64,000 nucleotides of DNA, taken from NCBI GenBank assembly GCA_026545225.1, contig CM048849.1, positions 31,196,336 to 31,260,335 of the forward strand, given 5' to 3'. The DNA comes from Cornus controversa. Its lineage: Eukaryota > Streptophyta > Magnoliopsida > Cornales > Cornaceae. How positions within the stretch are numbered: the first letter of the stretch is position 1; every line of letters begins with the position of its first letter. The translations under genes and the position numbers were made by a program. Under the pieces are notes generated by a model, which saw only the letters and a list, made by a program, of their open reading frames with translations, did no database searches and was not told the DNA's origin. Positions 35,865-48,540 of the stretch are shown piece after piece.

Positions 35865-36851
35865 ATGGCATCCAACACCAAGGAAGTAGCCACCGAGATC
35901 CTTCCCATCATCCGAGTCTACAAAGACGGCACCGTGGAGCGACTCCACTGCTCACCCTACGTCGCAACATCACCCCAAGACCCAGCCACCGGTGTCTCGT
36001 CCAAAGACATCACCATCTCACCCAACGTCTCAGCTCGTCTCTACCTTCCAAAACTCACAACCAACCAAAAGCTCCCCATCTTAGTCTACTTCCACGGAGG
36101 TGCTTTCTGCCTTGAATCCGCCTTCTCCGTCTTCCACCACAACTATCTCAACGCCATAGCCTCCGAGGCTAAAGCTCTCGCAGTCTCAGTCGAGTACAGG
36201 CTAGCCCCGGAACACCCTTTGCCTGCAGCCTACGAGGACAGCTGGGAAGCTCTCCAATGGGTTGCTTCACACTTTATTCAGACAATATCTATACAGTGTG
36301 AGACGGGTCTGAACAATTATGAACCGTGGTTGATTGACCACGGAGACTTCAGTAAAGTCTTTATTGGTGGTGATAGTGCAGGTGGTAATATAGTTCATAA
36401 TGTAGCCATGCGTGCCGGCGTTGAACACTTGCACGGGGATCTAAAGATCTGTGGAGGGTTTCTTTCTCATGCTTACTTCTGGTGTTCCGAGGCTGTTGGG
36501 TCTGAATCGAGTGGAAGTAGTGGTGAAGAGAGCGTGGGTTATAGGCTTTGGATGTTTGTGTATCCTGGTGCACCGGGTGGCATAGACAATCCGATGATAA
36601 ATCCTGTGATAGAGGGCGCGCCGAGCTTGTCCGGGCTGGGGTGTTCGAGGTTGCTGGTGTGTGTGGCTGAGAAGGATATGCTGAGGGAGAGAGATGTTTG
36701 TTACTATGAGGCAGTGAAGGAGAGTGGATGGGGAGGAGAAATAGAGCTGTTTGAAGTGAAAGGAGAGGACCATTGTTTTCATGTTCTCAATCCTGGTACT
36801 GAGAATGCAAACAATATGATCAAGCGCTTGGCTTCTTTTATAACCCAATGA
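35865..36851 (+). CDS. CXE: carboxylesterase, alpha/beta-hydrolase fold-3 (CXE/GID1-like family), 328 aa
   Basis: Serine hydrolase of the plant CXE family, which cleaves short-chain carboxylic esters and includes 2-hydroxyisoflavanone dehydratase and the gibberellin receptor GID1. The oxyanion-hole motif HGGAF is at 77-81, the nucleophile elbow GGDSAGGN at 168-175 with Ser171, the acid Asp271 in AEKDML and His303 in GEDHCFH, so the triad is complete. Ser171 (not Thr) and this His favour a true esterase over an isoflavanone dehydratase or GID1. The N-terminal VYKDGTVERL (18-27), EYRLAPEHPLPAAYEDSW (110-127) and SGLGCSRLLVCVAEKD (256-271) are family signatures. Length is normal (310-340 aa), no signal peptide (probably cytosolic), no intron, start context CATGGC. 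MITEs lie 120 bp upstream and 185 bp downstream. Natural substrate unknown. Confidence 0.95.
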   Translation: MASNTKEVATEILPIIRVYKDGTVERLHCSPYVATSPQDPATGVSSKDITISPNVSARLYLPKLTTNQKLPILVYFHGGAFCLESAFSVFHHNYLNAIASEAKALAVSVEYRLAPEHPLPAAYEDSWEALQWVASHFIQTISIQCETGLNNYEPWLIDHGDFSKVFIGGDSAGGNIVHNVAMRAGVEHLHGDLKICGGFLSHAYFWCSEAVGSESSGSSGEESVGYRLWMFVYPGAPGGIDNPMINPVIEGAPSLSGLGCSRLLVCVAEKDMLRERDVCYYEAVKESGWGGEIELFEVKGEDHCFHVLNPGTENANNMIKRLASFITQ

Positions 36852-37035
36852 AAGTTTGTTCTTATTTTTATTTCTCACTTATATATTCATGCATATATGC
36901 ATGCTTGAAATCTTGATTAAAGAATGGGACTTTTGGGTAGCTTTGGTCAAATATGGTTCATGTTGTGTACTATGAATTTTGTGACAAAATGTTCTAGACA
37001 TTCGCAACTATACCAGAGGAAGAGTTTTTTTTTAT

Positions 37036-37215
37036 GAGCAATGCTACACGTCATGAAAATATTTCATGAATTTTTATCTTGAATGATGTGGCAATTAAAT
37101 GGTGAGTTAGTATTGGTGGGATTCCCCCATACACGGAATGTCAATGGTATTATCACTTGCCACATCATTCATGAAGGCAATTCATGATAAAATTTCATGA
37201 CGTTTAGCATTTCTC
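37036..37215. mobile_element. Mutator-like MITE, 180 bp, perfect 9-bp target duplication
   Basis: The left end GAGCAATGCTACACGTCATG and the inverse of the right end GAGAAATGCTAAACGTCATG are near-identical. The mirror continues through CATGAAT and TGAATGATGTGGCAA. It is flanked by TTTTTTTAT on both sides (37027-37035 and 37216-37224), the 9-bp duplication typical of Mutator-type transposition. It starts about 185 bp after the carboxylesterase stop and so may contribute to that gene's 3' UTR. No ORF. Confidence 0.85.
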
Positions 37216-37224
37216 TTTTTTTAT

Positions 37225-38059
37225 TATTATTTATTGTTTTGGTCCCTTATCTCTTATTTATTTATTAATATTATTATTATATATAATTATCCAATCTAAT
37301 CGAGTGGGTCACATTTGAGCGAGTCACACTCGAGTCAATTGAGACAATCGTGACTGACCCAGGGTTGCTCTTTCGATGAGATTGGAGACAATATAAATAG
37401 AAAATTTATTTCAGAACTAAATTTTAATTGGGAGAATTACAAAAAAATGGGCTTTTGAATCCCTTTTTACAATTATATAGAGTCAAAGTCAACACATTAT
37501 AAAATTGATTCTTATAAAAAATTATAGGATAATACTTACTTTCTCACTAGTGAATAGTTGTTCTCTAACAAATGATGTGTTCCAATCATATACGAGCACA
37601 TCGTCTTTCATTATAAAATCTAAAAAAGAATTAAATAAATAGAATGACAGAATTGACCCAGCTTCATTAGGGCTAAAACAAACATCGTCTCCACTTTTCT
37701 TCTCCCTTTTTCATCCCTTCCAATGTTCACGTCCCTCTCGATATGCTTTTCTTCTTCCTCTCAAGTTAAACTAATATGGTATTGTCTTAATGTAATAATG
37801 CTAAGAGTTCTGTAAAACAAAAACCAGTTTTGCAAGAGAAATCTTCTGCCTTAAACATCTTTCACCATAGAAATCTTGAAATTATCTTTTCTATGTTTAA
37901 AAAATAAAAACAATTACCAACAAAAAAATTTGATTAGAAACAGTCGTTCGTACTGAGTATCTAAATTTAGTGGCCCGATTGTAAATTACAATTGTAATTT
38001 ATTAATACAAGAAACTTCAATCACTCTATATTTTACCCAAGAAAACTAAAATAGAAACA
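37225..38059. other. intergenic
   Basis: No gene or element end recognised. 37535-37620 resembles half of the MITE at 35510. Confidence 0.4.
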
Positions 38060-38568
38060 TGATGTAGGATAGTTGGCTTTGGAGTTTGAAGAAAAGATTG
38101 ACCGAAAATTGGCAAAACGCGCTGGTCCGAAGAAACTGGCATAACTTTTCGCTCGGTTGTCAGAATAACTATTATAATATGTTTTCGGAAAGGGGATTGA
38201 GAGCTCTATACGACCCAACTTGGGTGGAACCCGGTTGAGATCGTTTTCATCCTCAAATTCGCACTCTAAGGCGGTCTGGCGGGAGGTTCAAGTTTTAGTG
38301 TTTTCTTTCCTTTTTCGTTTCCTTTGGAAATAGATTTTCTTTTCCTGTTAGGATTAGAATTTCTACAAGTTTCCTTTATTTTTAGATTTCCTAGTACTGT
38401 TAGGATTATGATTTCTTTATTATAAATATATGTACTGCAATAGAGCAGAGGGAAATCAATTTATCAATAAAGTTTTACTTTGGTTTACAATTAATTGTGC
38501 TGGTGGATTTCAGTTTCTGTGTTCTTAGGGTTTACGCTGGTAACCCCTTATACTTCCATTCTGCGTCA
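38060..38568 (+). repeat. left LTR of element C
   Basis: The end is fixed by ...TGCGTCA just before the primer-binding site. A TATAAATATA promoter-like word lies near 38420, about 150 bp before the LTR end, followed by a leader. The left limit is a guess from a TGTAGGATAG word near 38061. Confidence 0.5.
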
Positions 38569-41500
38569 AGTGGTATCAGAGCATAAGGATTTGCCTTGTA
38601 CGATGGTCAACAATGAAGACGGAGGAGTTAACCATGGCGACGCCGGTCGTAGGGATGCAGATATATGGGCAACGATTAACGAGCAGTGACAGGCGATGGA
38701 GAGGTTGACAACCACGTTACAGCAACTGATGGAGCGGCAGCCTAATCCCGACATCCCTATTGGTAACGCTTAAGCCCCTACCAGCAGAGTTAGAGTCGAG
38801 GTAGTTGCCCTTGGCCGCCCTGGAGGTGGACATCCGCCTAGAGAGGACGTTGCGGGTCACCAAGGGATTCATCAACAAAATCAAAACCAAAATCAACCTG
38901 ACTATAGAATACGCACAGACATATCGCTGTTCCATGGTAAATTGCAGATTAAAGAATTTCTGGACTGGATTTCTGAGGTTGAGAGGTTTTTCGAAATGAC
39001 TGAAGTTACGGATGATCGACGAGTTAAGATGGTGGCGTATAAGTTGAGAAGCGGGGCTGCTGTTTGGTGGGAGAAGTTGCAAAATGATAGGCGATGACAA
39101 GGCAAGGCTCCTATACGAACCTGGAGGAGAATGAAATAAGTTTTGATGAGCAGGTTCTTACCCCCAGATTATGAACAATTTATTTTCTAGAATTACCAGA
39201 ATTGTGTGCAGGGTAATAGGACTGTTGCGGATTAGACTGAGGAGTGGATCAGGCTGTCAGTTCGTAACAACCTGAATGAGACTAAGGGACAGCAGGTTTT
39301 CAGATACTTAGCAGGATTAAAGTCTACCATTCAAGACAAAATTGGACTGCAAGTTGTTTGGACAGTGGATGAGGCGCAAAACATGGCCTTGAAAGCAGAG
39401 TTAATGGAGAAGGCATCCAATCGATTTTCCTACTACAAGAAGGACACAGTTGGGACGTCCAATGTAGTTGCAAACAGGAGCAGATTTCCACCAGGCGATG
39501 GGCAGAATTATCAGTCTAAAATTGCTATAGATCAGACTCAAAGGGGTTCTCCTTCTAGTAATAACCATGCTGGGACGTGTCCAGCAGCAGCAACTACGAA
39601 GGAAGCCCCACGGATAGCGCCAAACCCATATGCTAAAACAGGCGGTTTGAAGTGCTACAGGTGCGGCCAACCAAGCCATCGTTTGAATGAATGTCCAGCC
39701 AGAAAACCAGTGAATTTCATGGATATTGGAGAAAACGACGAGTACGATCAGGATGTTAAAGAATGAGTAGGCATTGATGAACTCCTGGATGGTGCAGAAA
39801 TTGCGGAGGAACAGGGAGAGCATGTCAACTGTGTGATTCAGCGAGTCATGTGTTCAACGAAGCTGGAGGATTTCTCACAAAGAAATAATATTTTTAAGGC
39901 TTGCTGCAGTGTCCAGGGCAAAGTCTGTGATTTAATTGTTGATAGTGGAAGTTGTGAGAATTTTGTGTCCAGAAAACTAGTGGAACATCTGAAGCTGCAG
40001 GCAGAAAAACATCCAAAGCCGTATGAGATTGGGTGGATTCAGAAGGGGCCTAAAGCGAACGTGACGGAGGTGTGTAAAGTTCCTATTTCAATCGGGCAGT
40101 ATTACCGAGATGAGGTGGTCTGCGATGTAGTCAACATGGATGCTAGTCACGTGTTATTGGGACGACCATGGCAATTTGATGTGGATATCACCTACAGGGG
40201 GCGCGATAATGTTTGTGTTTTCAGTTGGGATGGCAGGAAGATTGCGATGGTTCCGAAGCAGAGTTCCGATGGTGGCTCAACTAAGGCCACGGTAGAAGAG
40301 CAGTCCTTAGTCTCTTTAATAATGTGAGTAACTGAGTTGGAATCTGAAGTTAAGGAGGCACAGGAGGTACATGTTGTGGTTGTGCGAGCTCTAGTGATAG
40401 AAGGCAAGGAAGAGCAGAGAGTTGTGTTACCCGAGGAGGTGCAGTCCTTATTGACCGAATTCAGTGAGTTGGTGTCTGAAGAGTTACCAAATAATCTTTC
40501 ACCATTGAGAGATATTCAGCAGCATATTGATTTAGTTCCGAGAGCAAGCTTACCAAATTTGCCACACTATCGGATGAGTCCCAAGGAGAATCAGATTTTA
40601 TAGGCTAAAGTGGACGAATTGTTGTAGAAGGGGTTCATTCGAGAGAGCATGAGTCCTTACGCTGTTCCCGCGTTACTAGTCCCAAAGAAAGATGGCAGTT
40701 GGAGGATGTGTGTTGATAGTCACGCGATCAACAAGATAACTGTCAGATACAACTTTTCAATTCCGAGATTGGATGACATGCTAGATATGTTGGAGGGTTT
40801 GAAGTTGTTCTCAAAGATCAACTTGCGAAATGGATACCATCAAATTCGGGTCAAACCTGGTAACGAATGGAAGACGGCTTTCAAACAAAGGATGGACTCT
40901 GCGAGTGGCTGGTTATACCTTTCGGATTGTCCAACGCGCCTAGTACTTTTATGCGGCTTATGAACCAGGTATTGCGACCTTTCATTGGAAAATATATAGT
41001 CGTCTATTTTGATGACATACTGATTTACAGTTAGAGTGAGAAATATCATATAGAGCATCTACGGGCTGTGTTAGAGGTGTTGTCCGAAAATAAGCTGTTT
41101 ATCAACTTTAAAAAATACAGTTGGCTAACAGAAAGATTGTTATTCCTTGGGTATGTGGTCAGTTCAGAGGGAATAATGGTTGATGATGAAAACGTGAGAA
41201 CCATTCGTGATTGGCCTACACCAAAGACAGTAGGAGAGGTGAGGAGTTTCCATGGGTTGGCAACGTTTTATCGTCAATTTATTAGGGACTTTAGCAGTAT
41301 TGTGGCTCCTATTACAGAGTGCTTAAAGAAGGGTAAGTTTCAGTGGGGTGAAGATGCCGACACAGCTTTTGCAGTCATTAAAGAAAAATTGTGCACTACT
41401 CCTGTTTTGGCTTTACCCAGTTTTGAGAAACTATTCGAGGTGGAGTGTGATGCTAGTAGAATTAGGATTGGAGCAATTCTGTCACAAGAGAAGAGACCAG

Positions 41501-42990
41501 TGGCATTTTTCAGTGAGAAACTTAGTGATGCACGCCGAAAGTAGAGTACCTATGACCAAGAATTTTATGTTATTGTCCGTGCTCTGAAGCATTGGGAGCA
41601 CTATCTGATTTAGCGATAATTTATTCTTTACACTGATCACCAAGCTTTGAAGTATCTAAACAGTCAGAGGAGTTTAAGTAATATGCATGCTCGGTGGTCG
41701 ACCTATATGCAGAAGTTTCCTTATGTGCTGAAACACAAATCTGGGATTCTGAATAAGGTGGCAGATGCATTAAGTTGACGCGCGAGTTTACTGATCACTA
41801 TGCAGCAAGAGATTATTGGGTTTGAGTTCTTAAAAGAGTTATATTCTGATGATGAAGATTTCGCTGAGATATGGGAAAAATGTGGTCGTAGACAGACAGA
41901 GGGAGAATTCCATTTGGTCGAAGGGTACCTGTTCCATGGTAATCAGTTATGTATTCCTCGGAGCTCTTTGAGGGAGAAGCTGATTCGAGAGTTACATGGT
42001 GGAGGTTTGAGTGGTCACTTGGGGCGTGACAAGACTATCAGTGGGATAATCGAGCAGTATTACTGGCCTCAGTTGAAACGCAATGTGGGTAACCTTGTTC
42101 GCAAGTGTTATGTTTGTCAGACTTCTAAGGGGCAGGCTCAGAATACAGGTCTTTACATGCCTCTACCTATACCGAATGTCATATGGGAGGATTTGTCAAT
42201 GGATTTTGTTTTGGGTCTTCCACGAACTCGGCGTGGAGTAGACTCTGTGTTTGTTGTGGTTGACAGGTTCTCCAAGATGGGACATTTTATCCCTTGTCGG
42301 AAGACATCTAATGCGTCACATGTGGCTCAACTATTATTTCGTGAGGTGGTCCGTTTATATGGAGTTCCTCAGTCTATAACCCTTTATAGGGATTCAAAAT
42401 TTCTTAGCCATTTTTGGGTTACGTTGTGGCGGCGGATGGATACTACTCTAAAGTTCAGTAGCACTGCGCACTCGTAGACCGACGGGCAGACTGAGAATCT
42501 GAATCGAACACTGGGGAATTTAATTCGGAGCATTTGTGATTGTCAAGCCTAAACAGTGGGATTTAGTTCTGGCACAAGCTGAATTTGCATATAACAATGC
42601 AGTTCACACTGCTACTGGTAAATCACCTTTTGCTTTAGTGTATCGACAGCCTCCTAAGCATGTGTTAGACCTGGCACGTCTTCCCAGGGTCACTGGAACA
42701 AGTGTTGCTGTCGAGAACCTGGCTGAGCAAGTTCGCGATGTTCAGGCTGAAGTAAAGGCGCGGTTAGAGGAGAATAATGCGAAGTATAAAGCTGCAGCAG
42801 ATGTGAAGAGACGTGAGAAATTGTTCACTGAGGGTGATCAGGTTATGGTGTTTCTGTGTAAGAAAAATGAGGTCAAGAATGTTTTTTCAGTCAATGGAGG
42901 AGTAAAACAGACAATACATGTAGTGTTGGGGTTAAGTGTAATCATGCGCCAAACCTCAGGGGATGTGAGTGTAGGTTTTGCCAAATTGTA
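38060..42990 (+). mobile_element. Ty3/gypsy retrotransposon C (chromovirus-type), broken
   Basis: Parts: left LTR (uncertain start near 38060, end 38568), initiator Met-tRNA primer site TGGTATCAGAGC (38571-38582), gag (about 38600-39760) with a CCHC knuckle 'CYRCGQPSHRLNEC', aspartic protease with DSG (about 39890-40260), reverse transcriptase (about 40590-41270), RNase H (about 41300-41780) and integrase (about 41940-42840). The integrase wording ('[20 protein letters not shown]') is of the chromovirus kind, different from elements A and B. I cannot decide between the CRM, Reina and Galadriel groups. No right LTR is visible. Fossil, with about ten breaks and incomplete; age cannot be taken from LTRs. 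Confidence 0.88.
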
Positions 42991-44640
42991 AATATATGTG
43001 TAGTTATAGCAAACCTCAAGGGGTGCGAGTGTATTTTGCCATAATTTTATCCAAATACTAGTTTACGTGAAGGGGTTAATTTGTATTTATTTCACATAAT
43101 GAATTTTTTATTTAAGGCTTAGAGGGCAATTATTTTCATATAGAGGAGTTGAAAATAATTAATGGGCTTATTAAACGGTTCAAAGTGTTGAAAAACTATT
43201 TAATGGGCCCATTAGAGGCATGTATTGATAGGCACAACTATATCTCACCCCTAGTCTAACTTGGAGAGCAAGCAAGTAGTTGAAGAAGGATAAGATTAGA
43301 GAGATGGGCAGCTCACCTAAGAATCCGCCATCCCTCTCTACATATATTTGTGTTTTTCTTGTGAGATTTAATTCAATTCTACATAATTCAATTACAAAAC
43401 ATTTTCTTTCTCTAAACCTAGGGTTACCCACACTGGCTTTTTGGAGTCCACTTATCCAAAGCTTGTGGATTTCAGTAAGATCATAAGAGTGAAAATTTGG
43501 GGGTGTTCTTGAAACTATACAAATCAAGATTGATATTTTTTAAGTTAAACACGTCAAGATTCTTATTCTTGGATTTGTGCAGCCATGGTTTGCAATGGTA
43601 TTGCCGAACAGCGATACCGAGACTCACCGGTATACCAGTGAGTTCCGATATGCATACTAGTATAGACCGGTTCACTAAGAACCAACCGAGAGTCTATGGA
43701 TATCACCCATTACTATAAATATCAGTCGCTTTAGGTGAAGAACCAGTCAGCGACAACAGAGAAGAATAAGAAAGGGAAAAAAAAATTCTAGAGAGAGATG
43801 TAGCCAAAAATTCTTAAGACTCGAAAGCTTTTCTTCTATGATCATCTATGTTGAAGCTCAGAAAAATCTTCTCGTCGCAGATGGAAGACTGATTTTTTAT
43901 TTTCTTGCAATTTTTGTTCGTCCCAAAAAAGGACATTGTAGAATTCCAGGGAATGGACTATTTCTTTTCTGTGTGTGATTCCCTATTTTAAGATTGTTTT
44001 TTTATTTTTGGTGCCTTCAAACAATTGAGATTTAAGATTTGATATTTTTTAGTTCTTAATCCCAAGGCAAGTGCAGAGAAATTGTTCAGTTTTTTTTTAT
44101 TTATCTATTCAAAAAATGAAAAATATAATTTACACCGATCTTGTATAGTTATAACATTAAGCCAATGATTTATGTTTTTATTTTAATTTATTTTTTATTA
44201 CTTTACCCACACTAATTTCAAAGACCTTTCAATACTTTATCCCAAATTTTTATACTTAAAAAATTAAACATTTACAATTTCAATCCATTCTCCAATATAA
44301 TATATAGGATAATATATATTAATGAAAAATGTAATGGAAACATGAATTTTTATTTTTGTTTAAATTGAAACACTAATAGGTAGTTATAAAATTACTATAA
44401 CAATTTTATTTGTGCAGTATCCAAATACCTATATTCAATAATTAAAAAACAACTCTCATTAATTTGGAAAAAAGTATAAGTTACTAAACCTTCAATACTC
44501 TCATTAATTTATTTTTTTCATAATTAAGTTTATTTTTATTCATTAATTTTGTAAAAAGTATAATACTAAGCATTTTTAATAAGGACAACTTAGAATTCAT
44601 TAATAGGTCATTAATTGTGCTAAATGTTCTTAAAAAAATT
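42991..44640. other. intergenic, nothing firmly recognised
   Basis: Two degenerate copies of AAACCTCAGGGGATGTGAGTG occur at 42951-42990 and 43010-43046. A TATAAATATC word lies at 43716. No product or element end could be supported. Confidence 0.4.
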
Positions 44641-44760
44641 CAATAAAATAACCAAAATTCACTAAAAATTCATCTTTATCAAATTATGTTGTAAAAAGTT
44701 CCATAAAATAACCAAATTTCACTAAAAATTCATCTTTATCAAATTATGTTGTAAAAAGTC
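44641..44760. repeat. 60-bp tandem duplication
   Basis: 44641-44700 and 44701-44760 agree except for about four positions. AT-rich, non-coding. Confidence 0.92.
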
Positions 44761-44936
44761 GCGTATCAATGCATTTTGATCATTATGTGCGAGATTGAAA
44801 AAATTCACGACTACGATAACCGATTCTATTACGTTACATCAATACACACCCGAGTCAATTACACGACATCTGCAACTACAAACCTTGTGTGCAACATTTT
44901 GTATTTTGAGCATATCTCTTAGGGTACTTGGAATTT

Positions 44937-47340
44937 TGTGATGCCCTTTATATGGTTGAAAACAAGACTTGATAAGCTTTCCAACCATCTTTTGTTGGAT
45001 GGATTTTGAGTTGGTTTGACCCCTAAACTATTTTTGCAAAGTTGAGAATTGGTGGGTTTGGAAATCTGAAAATTTTCTAGAAAAAAATTATTTTTGATTT
45101 TAGACCAAATTAAATGTTTACTGAGTTTAAGGAAGTGATTTCGGAGCTGTAGCCGCTTTCAGAATCGAAAAAAGAGGTCGGGAGGATAGTTTAAGTGGTC
45201 CATGGGTGTTTTAGTCATTTCGTGCCCTAGAGACATTAAATATCTGGATTGCAGAGATATTTCTCATTTCTCTCAAAGCAATATAGCCGGATATATCTAT
45301 ATCTCTCTCCCTTTTCTTCCATCTTCTTTCTCTCCTCATTTCGAAAGCCTTTAGGCATAATTCAGGAGTTGCCGAAGAAGGACAACTCGTAGAGCTTGGC
45401 AAGGGCTTCGGTTTAGACCGAACAAACTCAAGTTTTGGCAAGGTGAAACTCGGTGGAAGGTTTTCAAATTTAAGATAGTGATGTCTTCTCATTCCTTTCA
45501 TCTATTCCTTAAGATTCTTTGTTATCTATGCATGTTAAATGTGAGTTTTGTGCCATCTATATGTGAAATATATGATGCAAGTGATATGTATAAGTGTTAT
45601 GCATGAAAAATCGTGAACTTGACATGGTAATTATAACCTAATTATGCTTTACACCCGTTGTATGCATTAGTTGAGAAGCATGAGGTTCACTAGGTTTACT
45701 TTGATCCATGACTTGAGTTATATGCACTTTGAATGCAATATGTTTGAGAAGATGCATTAAAGGCATGATTTTTCATGTTAATGCATTTGACGATATTTGT
45801 CGTTGAAATTGCATGCAAGGCAATATATATGTTGTGCATGCCTAACGTAGGTTGCACTTGCAAGGAAGTGAGTGAGTCTTGAGGAGTTTGAATTATGAGA
45901 ATGGATACACACAGGTGGTGTGATGAGCTTGTGTTCCTAATTGGTGACAAAAATAGATTTCCTCTCTCTCAATTGGCAGTTTTCAATTGATGAGGACCCG
46001 TAGTGATAATCTTGAGGTTGACAGGTGTCAACAAGTGATAATCTTGGTGGCGTGTGAGATTGATAGTTTTCCATTGGTAATAGCCTTGGTGGTCTATGAG
46101 GTTGGAAGATTTCGTTGGTGACATTCCGAAAATTAGTAGAGTTTAAGCAGTTGAGTTGGTGGTTTAAGTTTGGTTCATGAATGGTGAATTCATATTGGGG
46201 ATTTTGGTTTGTGAATTTAAGGTGAATCTTATGTTGCTTTGTGGTTGTGCATGGTTACATGCATACTTGTTATTTTGTTGCATATTTATCTTATTGATAG
46301 CATGAGCATTGTGAGCATGCCATGTAGTGTAGGGATAACATGATTGCATACCATATAGGTTGGCGTCAAGTCGATGTTTAGGCGAATTTGGTTATCTCTA
46401 CTGGGCATAGTTGTATGCTCACCCCTCTCCTCCAAACTTTTTTTCAGGTAAGCCATCGATGACAAAAGAGACTTGATTAGTCAAATGGAGCTCATAGGAA
46501 CATTTTGGGGTGTTTTGGAGATTGTGTAAGGATTATGTATATGGCTATCAATGTCGGCTTATGGCATGTGAACTTTGTTAATGTTGTAGTTACACTTGAA
46601 CTATATGTAACTTGTATTCATTTGGACCCTTACGTATGCAATTCATATGACGTTTATGAATTTGGAGGATTATATGCATAGAATGTATGAGATTTATGAA
46701 ATTATAGTAGTTCAAATTATGTTAAATAGTTAAATGGATGATTCTAAGGACTTAGATGGCATTTAGAGGTGAATTGAGTATGATTGTGAACACTTGTGGG
46801 CTTTGCAGGATTTATATTTGAGAGATTACGATGCATCGTAATACCCATTACGATGCATCAAATCTGGTGATGCATCGAAAGTTTAAAATCGATGTATTGT
46901 AATGACATAGAAAAATTGGGTCAAAAAATAGCAGAATTCGCACCCTGTTACGATGCATGTTTGATGCATCGTAAATTACGATATATCGTAACTAGGATTA
47001 TGATCCATATGAAGGATTGGTAGTTAGATGTGTTTGGTTAAATGTGGGAGGTTAAGTGTGGGGCCCATGGAGACTAGTTGATGTTGAGTCACACACTCGT
47101 ATACGTGTATATGTAATTAAGCTTCTGCTGTAGTAAGAGAGTAAGATGGTTCACTAGAGTTTGGTGGATGGAATCACCCTTAAGATCCAGACTTGGAGAT
47201 AGTATCTCCGGTGGTTCAAAAATCAGGGCGTGAGAACTTGGTATTAAAATATGGTATCATAACAGGATTATTGATATGAGGTGATGACGTAAAAACCTAA
47301 TCACCCTCTATTTTCGAGAGTCAAAAATTGGGGCATGACG
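44937..47340 (+). repeat. Tekay-type LTR (solo or fragment)
   Basis: Starts near TGTGATGCCCTTTATATGG. It carries a leader-like CT-rich tract (45240-45340), a CTCACCCCTCTCC...TTTTTTTCAG acceptor-like tract (46430-46446), and ends either near 47231 (CAGGGCGTGAG, followed by a degraded primer-site-like TTGGTATTAAAA) or at 47334 (GGGGCATGACG). The layout equals that of the LTRs of elements A and B. Left boundary uncertain. Fossil, no coding part attached. Confidence 0.45.
46826..46992. repeat. cluster of ACGATGCATCGT palindromes
   Basis: A perfect palindrome TTACGATGCATCGTAA (46826-46841) is followed by partial copies near 46848, 46869, 46895, 46948, 46963 and 46976, all within 170 bp. It lies in the Tekay-type LTR. 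Confidence 0.8.
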
Positions 47341-48312
47341 GGAAAATACGCTTAAATATCTTTTCGCTGATGCGTAATTAGCCTATATTTTGAGTTCATT
47401 TGGTTTGTCAACAAAGCGTTCAAAGTTGTGTTACATGTTGCGAGGAAAAAATGTGAGGTTGTATGAGAGGAGTTCTTCACCAAATACATGGTGGTTTTTT
47501 TTTCATGTGATGTGGCAAGACTTTCTTGATTTAGAATTCTCTAAAGAGTGTTCTCATATTGACGATCTAGCAATTGTCTCGAGATCGTATCTCTCTTCTC
47601 TCTCTTTTATGATTCACAAAAACAAGTGGGAAAAAAATTATTTTTTTTGCTTCCATTGCCATACTTGTTTTTCCAACAAAGAGTTGTAACGTTTTCCTCT
47701 CCACCTATGAAGAAGAGAGGTATAGTAGATTTGAAATCCTCAAGAGATGCTCTTGGATGTAGGTAGGAGTGCCGAACCACGTAAATATCTTGGTGTCATT
47801 GTGTTTGCATCTCGCTATCGTGGTCTCTTTACTTTTGGATATTGCACATATATTCACATGTCTATTTTCTAATTCTCTACTTCACTCTAAGGGTGTAATA
47901 CAATCAAAAATCTACTATAGCCTTGTAGACACCCATTTTTGCCTCCACTTGATTACAACGTTAAGCTCTAGATCTCCCAATAAAGAGAGAAGAAGGATCA
48001 AAGTACACCTCGTAAGTGTGTACGGTAAAAGGCACTCGTATGTGCCAATAAAAGAAAATTTGATTATTGGATCAAAAAACAGATGTCATCATCGCATCCA
48101 GAATATCCCAAAACGTTGGGCTTACCCAAAGTTCACTTCGTAACATACCTCCAAACATTTGGTCATCTAAAAGGCGAAACTGCAATTTTTCACCTTGACA
48201 AAGAAACAAGAAAATTTGGGCATCAGATCGATGAATGACTTCACTGTCATGTTCAAAACACCCAAGAACCCTAAGGTAGGCTCAAAATCGAGTGTGTAAC
48301 ACAATCCCAATC
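47341..48312. other. intergenic; two short open frames, no family recognised
   Basis: Open stretches at 47390-47689 (99 aa) and 47769-48143 (124 aa) show no motif I know. They may be decayed transposon sequence, and I do not call them genes. Confidence 0.35.
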
Positions 48313-48540
48313 ATTGTCTTCCATGGGTTCAATACGCGATTTGGCTCCCATTGATGAAGGGAAGGAAGCAACAGGAAAGAGAGAGATGCATATCAAAAGG
48401 ATAAAGAAAGGGTTAGGAGAGGACAAGATCAGAATGTATAAGAATAAGGCCTAAGATTAATGTGCCCATTTGCATCCAGCGGGGGAGGAAAAGTGTCCTG
48501 CCTCCTCTGTTTCCCCTTAAGAAAGAAAAATTAGATAGGT
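48313..48540 (+). pseudogene. 3' fragment of the unknown-function gene (copy 3)
   Basis: Corresponds to codons ~161-235 of the gene at 24527. It keeps GSIRDLAPIDEGKEATGKRE, then is frameshifted and stopped around the GLERT motif. No promoter or start. Confidence 0.88.

Noticed and set aside
35774-36115. 113-aa plus-strand frame overlapping the carboxylesterase start
   Set aside because: It starts in the TA run and reads the esterase in a wrong frame.
36361-36878. Minus-strand open frames of 70 and 145 aa within the carboxylesterase
   Set aside because: Shadows of the clearly real esterase frame; no recognisable domain.
47769-48143. 124-aa open frame as a gene
   Set aside because: No family resemblance, no promoter, and the surroundings are repeat debris.
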